Of a DNA stretch of 64,000 nucleotides, positions 12,366 through 21,871 are shown one piece after another. Each line of letters begins with the position of its first letter. The first letter of the stretch is position 1. The position numbers and the translations under genes are program-made. The notes under the pieces are model-generated. The model saw only the letters and a program-made list of their open reading frames with translations. It was not told the origin of the DNA and did not search any database. The stretch is from Adiantum capillus-veneris (Eukaryota; Streptophyta; Polypodiopsida; Polypodiales; Pteridaceae): positions 70,056,003 to 70,120,002 of the forward strand of contig CM043957.1 of the NCBI GenBank assembly GCA_014529385.2, written 5' to 3'.

Positions 12366-12376
12366 ATCTCCCACTT
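12366..12376 (-). other. Element C poly-purine tract
   Basis: The minus strand reads AAGTGGGAGAT directly before the LTR start TGTTAAG. Confidence 0.8.
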
Positions 12377-12425
12377 GGAGATTGATCTCCAAACCAAACC
12401 TGTGACTGCTTTCCATCTTGGCTTC

Positions 12426-14879
12426 TTATCCTTGAATGCCGATTGAAGATGAGAAAAAGCTCAACTTCTCCTTGTTGACTACCTTTGTAAACATGTCTAC
12501 AGGATTTTCACTTGTATGCACCTTTCCTAGCTTTAGCTGTCCCTCTTCCAAAAGAGTGCGTATGAAGTGATATCTCACCTCAATGTGCTTTGTCCTTGAA
12601 TGAAAGGCTGAGTTCTTCGCAAGATGGATAGCACTTTGGCTATCACTATACAAGACACAATTGTCTTGTTTGAATCCAAGCTCTTCTAAGAATCTGTGAA
12701 GCCACATAATTTCTTTGCTTGCCTCCGTCATTGCTACATACTCTGCTTCCGTGGTAGAAAGTGAAACCACTTTCTGCAGCTTTGAAGCCCAGCTTACTGC
12801 TGTGCCTCCAACCATGAACACATAGCTAGTAGTGCTCCTTCGAATATCTTTGTCACCTACCATATCTGCATCAGCATACCCTTCTAGAAAAATATCAGTT
12901 TCTCCAAAATACAAAGCATTTGTTGTTGTCCCTTTTAGATACCTAAGTATCCACTTCACAGCTTGCCAATGCTCTTTACCTGGGTTGTCCATGAACCTAC
13001 TCACAACTCCCACTGCATGTGCAATGTCTGGCCTTGTCCATACCATAGCATACATTAGAGAACCTACCGCTGCAGCATATGGAACTTTATACATATAGGC
13101 TAGCTCCTCTTGTGTCTTTGGACACATATCCTTCGTTAGTTTAAAATGACCAGCCAAAGGTGTAGAAACTGGTTTTGCATTTTGCATTGCAAACCTTTCT
13201 AGTACCTTCTTGATGTAATCTTCTTGAGATAGCTTTATTGTCTTCTTCGTCCTGTCCCTTGATATTTTCATACCAAGTATCCTCTTTGCAGCACCTAAAT
13301 CTTTCATTGAAAAAGATTTAGACAGCTCCTCTTTTAGGTCTTTGATGTCATGCATGTTAGCACTTGCAATTAGCATGTCATCAACATACAACATTAGGAT
13401 AATGAACTTCCCATCTCCCAAATTCTTCGTGTAGACGCAGTGATCCGAGTTGCATGTTGTGAATCCATGATCCAACATCCATCGATCAAACTTCAAGTAC
13501 CATTGTTTTGATGCTTGCTTTAAACCATACAAGCTCTTCTTTAATTTGCAAACCATTTTCTCCTTACCTTTTTCTTCATACCCCTTTGGTTGAAGCATGT
13601 AGATTTCCTCCTCTAAGTCACCGTGAGGGAATGCCGTATTTACATCCATTTGCTCGAGATTTAAATCATGAGTAGCCACAAGGCTTAAAACAAGCTTAAT
13701 TGAGTTCATTTTTACAAAATGAGAAAATATTTCATTGAAGTCAATACCTTTCTTTTGAGAAAACCCTTTTACCACAAGCCTAGACTTGTACCTTTTCTTC
13801 CCACCTTCTTCTTCCTTCAGCTTGCACACCCATTTGTTTTGAAGTGCCCGCTTACCTTTAGGCAACTCAACCAACTCCCATGTTTGGTTGCGATGTAGTG
13901 AGTCCATCTCCACTTGCATGCTCTTCGTCCATTCTACTTTGGATTCATGTTGCATAGCTTCTTCGTATGATTCCGGCTCTCCAGAATCTGAGATTAAGAG
14001 ATGGTTGAAGGAAGGAACAAACCTTTCTCGAGGTCTACTTGCTCTTGTAGATCTTCGGGGAATAGGTTGAGGCTCCTCATTTGGTTGATGTTGTTGTACA
14101 TTGTCACCGTTTGCAGTCCTTGAGTCTTCACCGTCCTCAAGCTCCATGTACTCATCACCTATTTCTTTTGTTTGTTTTCTTTCCAAGTAATCTTTGTACA
14201 TATTTTGTTCGTTAAAAATTACATCCCTACTTCTTAAGATTTTACCATCTTCATGATTCCATAGGCGATACCCAAAGTCACCTTCTCCATAGCCAATGAA
14301 GAAACACTTTTTGGACTTTGCATCTAGCTTTGATCTTAGGCTTCTATCTATGTGCATGAAAGCCTCACACCCAAACACTTTGAGAAATGCATAATTCACC
14401 GGTTTACTTGTCCATGCCTCTTCTGGAACTCCCCCATCCAATGCCGTTGAGGGTGACCGGTTGATTAAGTACACAGACGTACTTACAGCTTCTGCCCAAA
14501 GCTCAAGCGGTAGGCCTGCATGTAGCCGCATGCTTCGTGCTCGCTCCATGATTGTCATGTTCATCCTTTCCGAAATCCCATTTTGTTGAGGTGTCCTTGG
14601 GGTTGTCCTTTGCCTCCAAATGCCATTGCTAGCACAAAAGCTTTCAAAAGCTTGGCTGCAATATTCACCTCCATTGTCGGATCTGAGGCATTTAACCTTG
14701 GTACCTGTTTCATTCTCCACAAAGGCTTTCCACCTTTGAAATATGGAAAATACATCGGATTTATTCTTCATGACATAAACCCATGTTTTTGTAGTCACAT
14801 CGTCTATGAATGTTACATAGTACAATGAGCCACCAAGTGATGGTGTACTTGCAGGACCCCAAACATCAGAATGAACCAA
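12426..14879 (-). CDS. Element C Pol: integrase core, RT, RNase H (817 aa)
   Basis: Catalytic half of the Copia polyprotein. It opens inside the integrase at HSDVWGP, with DNGGEY and the glutamate region PQQNGISERMN of the DD-E core. RT follows, with MDVNTAFPHGDLEEEIYM and the catalytic YVDDMLIA. RNase H follows with YADADMVGD, STTEAEYVA and SDSQSAIHLAKN, ending 60 bp from the PPT. The enzyme would copy element RNA into DNA and insert it. The frame is open for its full length, but TGA and TAA codons at about 14880-14905 cut it from the upstream frame. FSHFVKMNS replaces the common FSPVVKMTS. This is the best-preserved Copia Pol in the window. Confidence 0.93.
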   Translation of the reverse strand: MVHSDVWGPASTPSLGGSLYYVTFIDDVTTKTWVYVMKNKSDVFSIFQRWKAFVENETGTKVKCLRSDNGGEYCSQAFESFCASNGIWRQRTTPRTPQQNGISERMNMTIMERARSMRLHAGLPLELWAEAVSTSVYLINRSPSTALDGGVPEEAWTSKPVNYAFLKVFGCEAFMHIDRSLRSKLDAKSKKCFFIGYGEGDFGYRLWNHEDGKILRSRDVIFNEQNMYKDYLERKQTKEIGDEYMELEDGEDSRTANGDNVQQHQPNEEPQPIPRRSTRASRPRERFVPSFNHLLISDSGEPESYEEAMQHESKVEWTKSMQVEMDSLHRNQTWELVELPKGKRALQNKWVCKLKEEEGGKKRYKSRLVVKGFSQKKGIDFNEIFSHFVKMNSIKLVLSLVATHDLNLEQMDVNTAFPHGDLEEEIYMLQPKGYEEKGKEKMVCKLKKSLYGLKQASKQWYLKFDRWMLDHGFTTCNSDHCVYTKNLGDGKFIILMLYVDDMLIASANMHDIKDLKEELSKSFSMKDLGAAKRILGMKISRDRTKKTIKLSQEDYIKKVLERFAMQNAKPVSTPLAGHFKLTKDMCPKTQEELAYMYKVPYAAAVGSLMYAMVWTRPDIAHAVGVVSRFMDNPGKEHWQAVKWILRYLKGTTTNALYFGETDIFLEGYADADMVGDKDIRRSTTSYVFMVGGTAVSWASKLQKVVSLSTTEAEYVAMTEASKEIMWLHRFLEELGFKQDNCVLYSDSQSAIHLAKNSAFHSRTKHIEVRYHFIRTLLEEGQLKLGKVHTSENPVDMFTKVVNKEKLSFFSSSIGIQG

Positions 14880-14906
14880 CTCAAGTTTTTAATTTTTTCT
14901 TTCATT

Positions 14907-15710
14907 TCATGATTTTTGAAATTTTACCCTCTTTTGTTTACCATAAACACAATCTTCACAGAACTCTAAGTCCACTTCTTTCAAACCTGGTAGAAGCTTC
15001 TTTGTTTGAAGGATTTGCATTCCTTTGGCACTCATATGCCCAAGTTGGTAGTGCCACACCGCACTATCAACTTCTGTAGTTGCTGCACAAGCTGAAGGTT
15101 GCGTGCTAACAGTACACAAGTAAAGTGTACCGACCTTTTCTCCCTTGGCAACCACCAAAGATCCCTTTGAGATCTTCCACCGTTTTTTTCCGAATGCAAT
15201 GTTGTGACCTTCATTGTCCAATTGTCCTGTAGATATCAAATTTTTGCGAAGAGAAGGAACATGCCTAACATCTTTAAGCTTCCATTCATTTCCGTTAGCA
15301 GTTTTGACAGAAACTGTACCTTTGCTGATAATCTCACAAGCTTCATCATCTCCCAAGTATACATACCCAAAATTACCTTTGGTGTAATCTTGGAAATGTT
15401 GCTTGTGTGGCGTCGCATGGAATGAAGCCCCGGAATCTACTATCTGGGAATTAGACACATTGTCTAATGAGAGAATTAGACCATCTTGCTCTACTTTACC
15501 TGCCACATTGGCCTCCGATGTTGGCTTGTTGTCTTGAGACTCAGTCTCCTTCTTCTTCTTGGACCAGCAATCCTTCTTGACGTGGCCCTTCTTACCGCAG
15601 TTCCAACATTCAAGAACTGACTTTCTGCGTGACTTGCTCCGTCTTGAGTGATCACGACCCTTTTGGCTTTTGAACCTCTCCTTAGGCCTTCCTCTTGTTT
15701 CCACTGACAA
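14907..15710 (-). pseudogene. Element C Gag C-terminus, protease and integrase N-terminus
   Basis: A 267-aa frame. It starts in basic Gag sequence, has a standard zinc knuckle (CWNCGKKGHVKKDC) near residue 35, the Copia protease active site IVDSGASFHATP near residue 90, and the integrase HHCC zinc domain (WHYQLGHMS ... FCEDCVYGKQ) at the end. A TGA and then a TAA, 27 bp apart and in the same frame as the 817-aa ORF, separate it from the integrase core. Upstream (15711-15835) the Gag frame is interrupted by a TAG in LPDS-stop-DSL (family residue Trp), a 1-nt shift and a TAA. Confidence 0.9.
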
Positions 15711-15835
15711 TGAATCACTTTATGATTCTCCTGTGCTTCTTCTTCGTATTTCCTCGCTTAGGAGAACACAACATCATCAAACTTAAGAGTATTTGTACCA
15801 GAGATAGAATTACTTACAGCCATCACAAGGCTGTC

Positions 15836-16312
15836 CTAACTATCCGGGAGGGATGATAGTATAAGGAGAGCTCTCACTTCGTCATCGAAATTGATTTTCA
15901 CCGATCGAAGTTGACTTATGTTTGTGTTAAATTCATTTAGGTGTTCTGCAACTGAACCATTCTCTGCCATCTTTAGATTGAACAAGCGCTTCATAAGAAA
16001 TACCTTATTGGATGCTGATGGTTTCTCGTAGAAGTCGTCAAGTGACTTCATCAAGTCCTCCGTGGTCTTCATCTCCGAAACATTGAAGGCCATCGTTGAT
16101 GCCAAGCTTAACCGGATTGTTCCCAGTGCCTTTCGATCAAGGACAATCCATGCTTCATCTGCCATTGTTGCGGGCTTCTTCGTAAGACCGCCGAGTGGCA
16201 AATAGAGGTCCTTCTGGTAAAGATAGTCTTCAATCTGCATCTTCCAAAGTTGGTAGTTTTTGCCGTTGAACTTCTCAATCTTGATCTTCCCTTCCTCCGC
16301 CATAACTCCCAC
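15836..16312 (-). CDS. Element C Gag N-terminal part (158 aa)
   Basis: Typical Copia Gag. It begins with an ATG about 50 bp after the PBS and contains KFNGKNYQLWKMQIEDYL at the N-terminus, then the helical UBN2-type Gag region (LMKSLDDFYEKPSASNKVFLM, then MAENGSVAEHLNEFN). Gag forms the particle that packages element RNA. The frame ends early at a TAG where related Gags have tryptophan; the remaining Gag frame can be followed to 15711 only through a shift. Confidence 0.9.
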   Translation of the reverse strand: MGVMAEEGKIKIEKFNGKNYQLWKMQIEDYLYQKDLYLPLGGLTKKPATMADEAWIVLDRKALGTIRLSLASTMAFNVSEMKTTEDLMKSLDDFYEKPSASNKVFLMKRLFNLKMAENGSVAEHLNEFNTNISQLRSVKINFDDEVRALLILSSLPDS

Positions 16313-16362
16313 TCAATTCAAGGAATCCTTTCCTTGAGATAATTTAGCTACGAGCAAACCTT

Positions 16363-16374
16363 GCTCTGATACCA
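16363..16374 (-). other. Element C primer-binding site
   Basis: The minus strand reads TGGTATCAGAGC, two bases after the 5' LTR. It matches the 3' end of initiator methionine tRNA, as in most plant Copia elements. Confidence 0.93.
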
Positions 16375-16376
16375 GT

Positions 16377-17071
16377 TGTTAGGAAATAAGACGTAGCTAA
16401 ATAGATTTTTGAGTAGATTACTTAATGGAGAGAGATAGAGTAGAGAGAGAGAGAGTACACACGATATACGTGATTCACCCAATGTGGGCTACGTCCACGG
16501 GAAAGCAGCCACTCAATGGCTTTAGCACTTCAAAAGAAGAAGTAGTTTACAAAGGGATTAAAGCTTCACTCTCACCACCTCACACTCACCTTGTTGCATC
16601 AACTTCACACTATGAAATGTGTGTAGAAATGGCCTCCTTTTATAGGCCAAAAGGGCTGGCCTCTCTTATGAGAGGCAGCCATGTGTAGCCGCCCTTGTGC
16701 GAATAAGTCCAAATCGGACCCTCCAATCCGCCCATGTGTGGCCGCCCTTGAGAAGACAAGTCCGCTTTTGAATTCGGCCACCAGCCCATCGGCCATTGAC
16801 TTCCGACCACCGGCCAATCGACCGGTTGTTTTCCGACCACTTTCCGACCGCCGTCCGGCCATAATATTTCAGCGAAAAGGAATATTCCGGCGAGGAAAAA
16901 AAAGTATTGCCGAGACCCCTAAAGCTGCCCCTGATTCTTGTTCGTGAAAATTTTGGTTTCCGGTGAGTGATTTTCCTTCACGCATGATGATTCTCCTCAT
17001 AATGGGGGCCTTACAAATGTGCGCTTTTACCACAGAAAATTACAAGGGTAAATCAGGCTCCATACTTAACA
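16377..17071 (-). repeat. Element C 5' LTR (695 bp)
   Basis: Shorter partner of 11557-12365, with TG/CA ends and fewer minisatellite units. The zone 16780-16870 is rich in CCGGCCA motifs. Confidence 0.92.
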
Positions 17072-17073
17072 AG

Positions 17074-17094
17074 TGGGAGCAAAAGTTTCTTCAT
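17074..17094 (-). pseudogene. Copia element A, right piece
   Basis: The short stretch TGGGAGCAAAAGTTTCTTCA continues element A (compare 18684-18704 in D) between the ends of C and D. A does not resume after D. Confidence 0.75.
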
Positions 17095-17321
17095 TGTTGG
17101 AATTAGGGTTGCAGAGAAACACACACAGCTTGGAGAAGATGAAGGAAGCTCAAGGCACACAATAGAGAGTGTGTTACTTAGTGTGCAATGGAAAGATAGA
17201 AAGCCCTAGAGTGATGGGCGTATATACAATGCTCGGGGGAAAAAACCTCCTAAAGAGGAAAAAAATGCCCCGGAGGTCCTAGTGTGTTCACACACATCAC
17301 TACCACATGTATATGGTAACA
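17095..17321 (-). repeat. Element D 3' LTR (227 bp)
   Basis: TG...CA bounded and homologous to the H LTR (41294-41522) in opposite orientation. The PPT (minus strand CCAGGGGGGATT) abuts it at 17322. Confidence 0.88.
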
Positions 17322-17396
17322 AATCCCCCCTGGAGTGATGCGGTGAACGAGAGCTGGCACATGATTAAAGGGAAGTGCCATGCCCTGAGGACATGA

Positions 17397-18176
17397 TCAG
17401 TCCACAAAGGGGAGTAAGCCCAAACCTTTACGAAAAGCTTCAATCTTCTCACGAGACAATGCCTTTGTGAAAAGATATGCAAGGTTCTCTTGTTTTGGCA
17501 CATAAGCCAAGCTTATCTCTCCCGCTGAGAGCCTCTCCCTGACATAGTGGTAATGCACCTCAATGTGCTTTGTGCGAGCATGAAAAACTAGGTTCCTCGC
17601 AACTGCCAATGCGCTCTGACTGTCAGTGTAGATAGTGTTGCCAGTGTCCTGTCCAATATCCAAATCAACCATAAGGCGTCTGAGCCATACACACTCAACC
17701 GTAGCTGTGAAGACTGCCCTGTACTCAGCCTCACAACTCGAAGTGGCCACAGTAGGTTGCTTCTTGCTCAACCATGATATACATGAGCTGCCAAGCATGA
17801 AATAAAAACCACTTGTGAACACTCGAATGTCAAAACAACCAGCCCAATCCAAGTCTGAAAAGGCATGCAAGTCTAGAGGCAATGATCCCCCCTTGGGATA
17901 AAACAAGCTAAGATGTAAAGTGCCACTAAGATAGCAAAAAATCCTCTTCACAGCCTGCCAATGCTTAGACCCTGGGCTATGCATAAATCTACTGACCTGT
18001 GAGACTGCAAACTGAATATCCGGCCTCGTGTTGCATACATAGATGAGGGAGCCAATAGCAGTTTGATAAAGAGTGACATCAGCAGGATCGCCAGCATCAT
18101 GTAGACTCAACTTCAAACCTGTTTCCATGGGAGTGGCAATAGGTTTGCAATCCTCAAGTCCAAACTTACATAGCAA
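17397..18176 (-). CDS. Element D RT C-terminus and RNase H (259 aa)
   Basis: Minus-strand frame. It covers the RT connection (ATPMETGLKLS, YQTAIGSLIYVCNTRPDIQFAVSQVSRFM) and the Copia RNase H with DLDWAGC, ATSSCEAEYRAV, YTDSQSALAVARN and the terminal LFTKALSREK. A stop at about 18195 separates it from the upstream RT. RNase H degrades the RNA strand during reverse transcription. Some conserved residues are altered (DLDWAGCFDIRVF), so this copy is probably inactive. It is homologous to A (1-1069) and H (40740-41219). Confidence 0.9.
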   Translation of the reverse strand: MLCKFGLEDCKPIATPMETGLKLSLHDAGDPADVTLYQTAIGSLIYVCNTRPDIQFAVSQVSRFMHSPGSKHWQAVKRIFCYLSGTLHLSLFYPKGGSLPLDLHAFSDLDWAGCFDIRVFTSGFYFMLGSSCISWLSKKQPTVATSSCEAEYRAVFTATVECVWLRRLMVDLDIGQDTGNTIYTDSQSALAVARNLVFHARTKHIEVHYHYVRERLSAGEISLAYVPKQENLAYLFTKALSREKIEAFRKGLGLLPFVD

Positions 18177-18194
18177 TGTCTCTATGTAGCTTTT

Positions 18195-18895
18195 CTAACA
18201 CAAGGCAATACCACCATCACGCTGCTTAAACTGTATACCCAAATAATGATCCAGCAGCCCCAAATCTTTCATCTTGAAAGTAGCATTCAAATCAACCTTA
18301 AATTCAACAATATGTCTCTCATTTGGTCTAGTGATCAACAAATCATAGACATAAAGAACCACAATGAGAAGTACATCACCCTCACGCTTTACATACAATG
18401 TGCTTTCTGTTGGACTGTTACGAAAGCCTCGTTTAACCAAATGAGTGTCAGCTTTCTCATACCAAGCACGAGGAGATTGCTTCAACCCATACAAAGGCCT
18501 TCTCACATCTGCACACTTTGTCCTCTTGTCCTTTTACGACAAAACCGTGAGGGTGCGTTACATAAACTTCCTCAAATATGTCACCATTCAAGAAAGCAAT
18601 AACAAATGTCTGATTGATGTACATCCCAACCAAAATGAGCTGCCAATGCACATAGAAAACGCACAGTAGTCATACGACAAGTGGGAGCAAAAGTCTCTTC
18701 ATAATCTATGCCTTTTTGTTGTGCATAACCCTTTGCAACAAGTCGAGCTTTATGGCGATCGATCTCACCATCCCGCTTGCGTTTCAACTTGTAAACCCAC
18801 TTCGTACCAATGGCCCTTTTGCCAGGAGGCAAATCACATAAAGTCCATGTGTCATTTTCTAGAAGTGCATCATATTTTGATTTCATGGCAGCCAT
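18195..18895 (-). pseudogene. Element D reverse transcriptase, broken
   Basis: Two overlapping minus-strand frames. 18581-18895 has KSKYDALLENDTWTL, GTKWVYKLK, RLVAKGYAQQKGIDYEETFAP. 18195-18506 has YGLKQSPRAWYEKAD and the catalytic region VVLYVYDLLIT. The YVDD box reads YVYD, so the first catalytic aspartate is lost, and a frameshift lies between the two frames. Non-functional RT. Confidence 0.9.
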
Positions 18896-18901
18896 CCAAT
18901 T

Positions 18902-19240
18902 TTATGAATTCTGTGCTTCATCAAAAGACATAGGCTCCTCAACATCATGTAAGCTAGACACAGCCAAAGCATAACAATCTGATGCATAAGATGCATGGCG
19001 AGAGCCTAAACGAGTACGACTAGACAAAGGTGCATCCAATTTACTGTCACGGAAAGTGTGCACCCGCCATTTTGGCATACCTCTAGCCTGCTCATTTTCA
19101 GCCCTTTCCTCATCAAGTACATCATGTACATCTGCATCAGTAATAGGCCGATCTGTAACATTTTCAGAAACCCCCATAGGCTCTACATTTGCCTCATTGG
19201 AAATTACATTCGTATTTCCAACACTGAAAAGAGGCAACAA
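18902..19240 (-). CDS. Element D integrase-RT linker
   Basis: Poorly conserved acidic linker between integrase and RT in a Copia polyprotein (SKLDAPLSSRTRLGSRHASYASDCYALAVS, then EEPMSFDEA, the usual start of the RT module). It carries no catalytic role by itself. Confidence 0.6.
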   Translation of the reverse strand: MLPLFSVGNTNVISNEANVEPMGVSENVTDRPITDADVHDVLDEERAENEQARGMPKWRVHTFRDSKLDAPLSSRTRLGSRHASYASDCYALAVSSLHDVEEPMSFDEAQNS

Positions 19241-20075
19241 AGTGTTATAAATGTCCTGTGACTGTCTCTAGTACATGACAGCAAGGGCTGAACAGAATCT
19301 TCCTTTAACACTACATCCCGTGAGACCAGAATACGCTTTGTTTGCAGATGATATAACCTATAACCTTTGCTTTCAGCACTATAACCAACAAAAATACATT
19401 TGACAGCCTTATCATCCAATTTTCTGCGCTGTGTTTGTGGCAACAAAGCATATGCCAAACAACCAAAAACACGCATGTGCTCAATAGAAGGCTTTCTATC
19501 ATGCCATGCTTCACATGGAGTAATAGACTGCAAAGCTTTCGTAGGACACCTGTTAAGTACATAAGTGGCACACATGATGGCCTCAAGCTAAAAGAATTCG
19601 GCAAAGCTTGACTTTTGACCATACATCTTGCCATTTCCGTCAGTGACCTGTTTTTCCTCTCAGCAACACCATTTTGCTGAGGTGTATAAGGCACTGTACA
19701 TTGGTGTTTTATCCCACGACTAGCTAGAAATGCATTAAATTCATGAGACATATACTCCCCCCCTCGATCGGAACGGAGGGTGCCCATAGTACATTTCGAG
19801 ACATTTTCAGCCATAGCCAGAAATTGTTTGAAGAACATAAAAACTTTCGACTTCGCTTTAAGCAGAAATACCCATGCATGCTTGGAGTAATCATCAATGA
19901 AAGTCACGAAGTAAACGTAATTGCCCAAAGACGGAGTTTGCATGGGCCCACAAAACACCACTATGCACAAGCTCCAACCTGCATGTGGCCCGAACTGAAC
20001 CATCCTTTGAAAACTTAGAACGTTGCATCTTACCCAGAATACAGCCTTCACAAACATGTTTGACAGGTGATTCAA
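19204..20075 (-). pseudogene. Element D integrase, frameshifted
   Basis: Frames 19311-20075 and 19204-19575. The first has YFVTFIDDYSKHAWVFLLK, LRSDRGGEYMSHEF and YTPQQNGVAERKNRS, so the D, D and E of the catalytic core are all present. The second continues with CATYVLNRCPTKAL, the PCEAWHDRKPSIEHMRVFGC region, and VGYSAESKGYRLY. The switch between frames near 19560 breaks the protein. Upstream, ICEGCILGKMQRSKF-like sequence marks the zinc domain. Confidence 0.88.
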
Positions 20076-20208
20076 GAGGCGACAAAGAAGCAGTCATATT
20101 ATATTTCTGCAAATGCAACAAATCGAAAAAATTCAGATGTCCAAAATGTGCGTGCCAAAGTTTTGCATCTGAAATAGCCTTTGAATTTACAACTGCATTT
20201 GCAGAATT

Positions 20209-20567
20209 TTACCCACACCTGTTATACAAAGTGAGCTTATACAGCCCATGACATAAAATGCCGGTTGCAACAATTTCATCATGAAAATTGAGATCATCTA
20301 CTATACATCTGTCATCCACAAATTTGACTACAAGACCAAGTCTAAAAGGTGCACATATAGACAAAATAGTCTTTTTTATCCCAGGTACATATAATGCATC
20401 AACAAGTGTGAAAGAACTACCATTTGTAACAATAAGCACAATCTTTCTAACTCCCTTAACCGAACAAGAGGCATTGTCTGCATTAGTGACTGTGTTCCCG
20501 TGAGGGACATCCTTGAGAGAGGTAAAGAAGTCATAACGTGCTTGTCATAACATATAACATCTAACTT
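20209..20567 (-). pseudogene. Element D protease/pre-integrase remnant
   Basis: Minus-strand frames with DVPHGNTVTNADNASCSVKG, SFTLVDALYVPGIKKTILS and FHDEIVATGILCHGLYKL, the stretch after the Copia protease and before the integrase zinc domain. Sequence stops at about 20567; protease and Gag are missing, which marks the truncation point of D. Confidence 0.75.
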
Positions 20568-21559
20568 TACCAAATGATTTTCTCATATTAAACTGATCAT
20601 TTAATGTGGGAGAATAAACGAGAACAAGAGCTAGAATAGAGAGATGTGCTTCTAGATCTATCTCAACACGGAACCAAAAGGAGAGATGGTTGCATCTCAA
20701 TAGGGGTCCAAAAAAAGGAGATGGTCTATCAAAGAGCAATGTGCAATAAGTGCTTCTAGACTTACATCAACAGGGGACCAAGAGGAGAGATGGTTACATC
20801 TCAATAGGGGTCCAAAAGGAGGTAGTCTATCTAAGAGCAATGTACATCTGATGGAGCTTAAAAGACCTTAGGGTTAGCTTCATTAAAAACCTCCAATGGT
20901 TAGTGTTAAAAGTCCTTTGACTTTAGGAAAGCTAGGGCTGAGCTTGAGGTGGGAACCCAACCTAAAGTTACCTTTGACCTTAGGCAAGCTAGGGCTGAGC
21001 TTGAGGTGGGAACTCCACCTAAGGTGCTTGTCATGCTTGATGACATAGGTACTTGAGGTACTTGTCATACTTAATGAGGAAGGTGCTTGAGAAGCTTCCT
21101 ATGAATGGGGGGTAAGATGCTTGAGTCAAAAAGAGACCCTACACACTTAATAAGGAAGTTGCTTGAGAAGCTTCCTATGCATAAAAGTCCCAAAGATAGG
21201 GGAATCTTTGACCTAACCTTCCACTCACTCAAGGGGCATCCCTTTTCTAAAAGGGCACATGGGACACATGTCAAACTCTCACTAAGCTTAACCACATGGT
21301 GTGCTTAAATGCTATTGGTTGGGCTAAAGAGGGGTCCAATGAACTTCTACTTCCATCCAACAAATATCTAGATATTTTCAAGCTCTCTCTCTCTAAGGGG
21401 TAAGGAGGACACTTGTCAAAAGACTACCCATGTACTTGAATGCATGTAGCATGCGATTCGCTAGAGGGAGAGGGGTCCAATGAGCTTGCAGCATGTGGAA
21501 AAGTCCCCAAGCAAGTAATGGGGGTGCTAGGGGGATATACACCACCCACACACTCATTT
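20568..21559. repeat. Unknown spacer with local tandem duplications
   Basis: About 1 kb between D and E without a credible gene. It holds three small tandem duplications. Units at 20646-20749 and 20750-20848 share GTGCTTCTAGA and CATCTCAATAGGGGTCC (period 104). Units near 20909-20964 and 20965-21020 share AGCTAGGGCTGAGCTTGAGG (period about 56). A third pair around 21080-21110 and 21148-21180 shares GCTTGAGAAGCTTCCTATG. I do not recognise the source. It could be the U3 end of a decayed LTR or old intergenic DNA. Confidence 0.6.
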
Positions 21560-21794
21560 TGTGGATTCATTCTCACTTGGTAAAAGTTAAGGAACTCCAC
21601 CTTGAAGGAGTACGAGCGGAAGTGCGACGCGAGAGCGAGTGCGAGAAGAAGAGCACGACGATATGGTGAACTCGCTCTTCTGTAATGTGTAGACCATAGT
21701 GAGTTCTTATTAGGTTTTTACAAAAGAATATGTGTACATACCTGGCGGCCCGCCCACTTACTTGGGCGACCACATTGGGCTTTATACCCCAACA
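21560..21794 (-). repeat. Element E 3' LTR
   Basis: The inner end is certain: the PPT is followed by TGTTGGGGTATAAAG on the minus strand. The outer end is a guess (TGTGGATTC at 21560), since no partner LTR is in the window. Confidence 0.55.
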
Positions 21795-21871
21795 ACCTCC
21801 CACTTAAAGTCCAATGTGGTACTTTAAGTGTGAGAGAAGCTAATATACAAGAGATGTAGAGAAGTGATGTA

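Larger units (their letters stand above)
11557..17071 (-). mobile_element. Element C: nearly full Ty1/Copia retrotransposon
   Basis: Minus-strand Copia element with both LTRs, an iMet-type PBS (16363-16374) and a PPT (12366-12376). Order in the direction of transcription is Gag (15836-16312), zinc knuckle, protease and integrase N-terminus (14907-15710), then integrase core, RT and RNase H (12426-14879). It sits in Copia A. The left flank ends ACAAG (11552-11556). On the right the same ACAAG (17069-17073) overlaps the last three LTR bases, as if one ACA had collapsed. Disablements I can see are TAG, a 1-nt shift and TAA in Gag, and TGA plus TAA before the integrase core. It is recent but inactive in cis. 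Confidence 0.93.
17095..20567 (-). mobile_element. Element D: 5'-truncated Ty1/Copia retrotransposon
   Basis: Minus-strand Copia of the same family as A and H. It has a 3' LTR, PPT, RNase H, RT, integrase and the protease/pre-integrase zone, then stops abruptly at about 20567 without Gag, PBS or 5' LTR. It is inserted in A after TTCAT (17090-17094). No right-hand target duplication can be found because the right end is lost. Reading frames are broken at several places. Confidence 0.9.
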
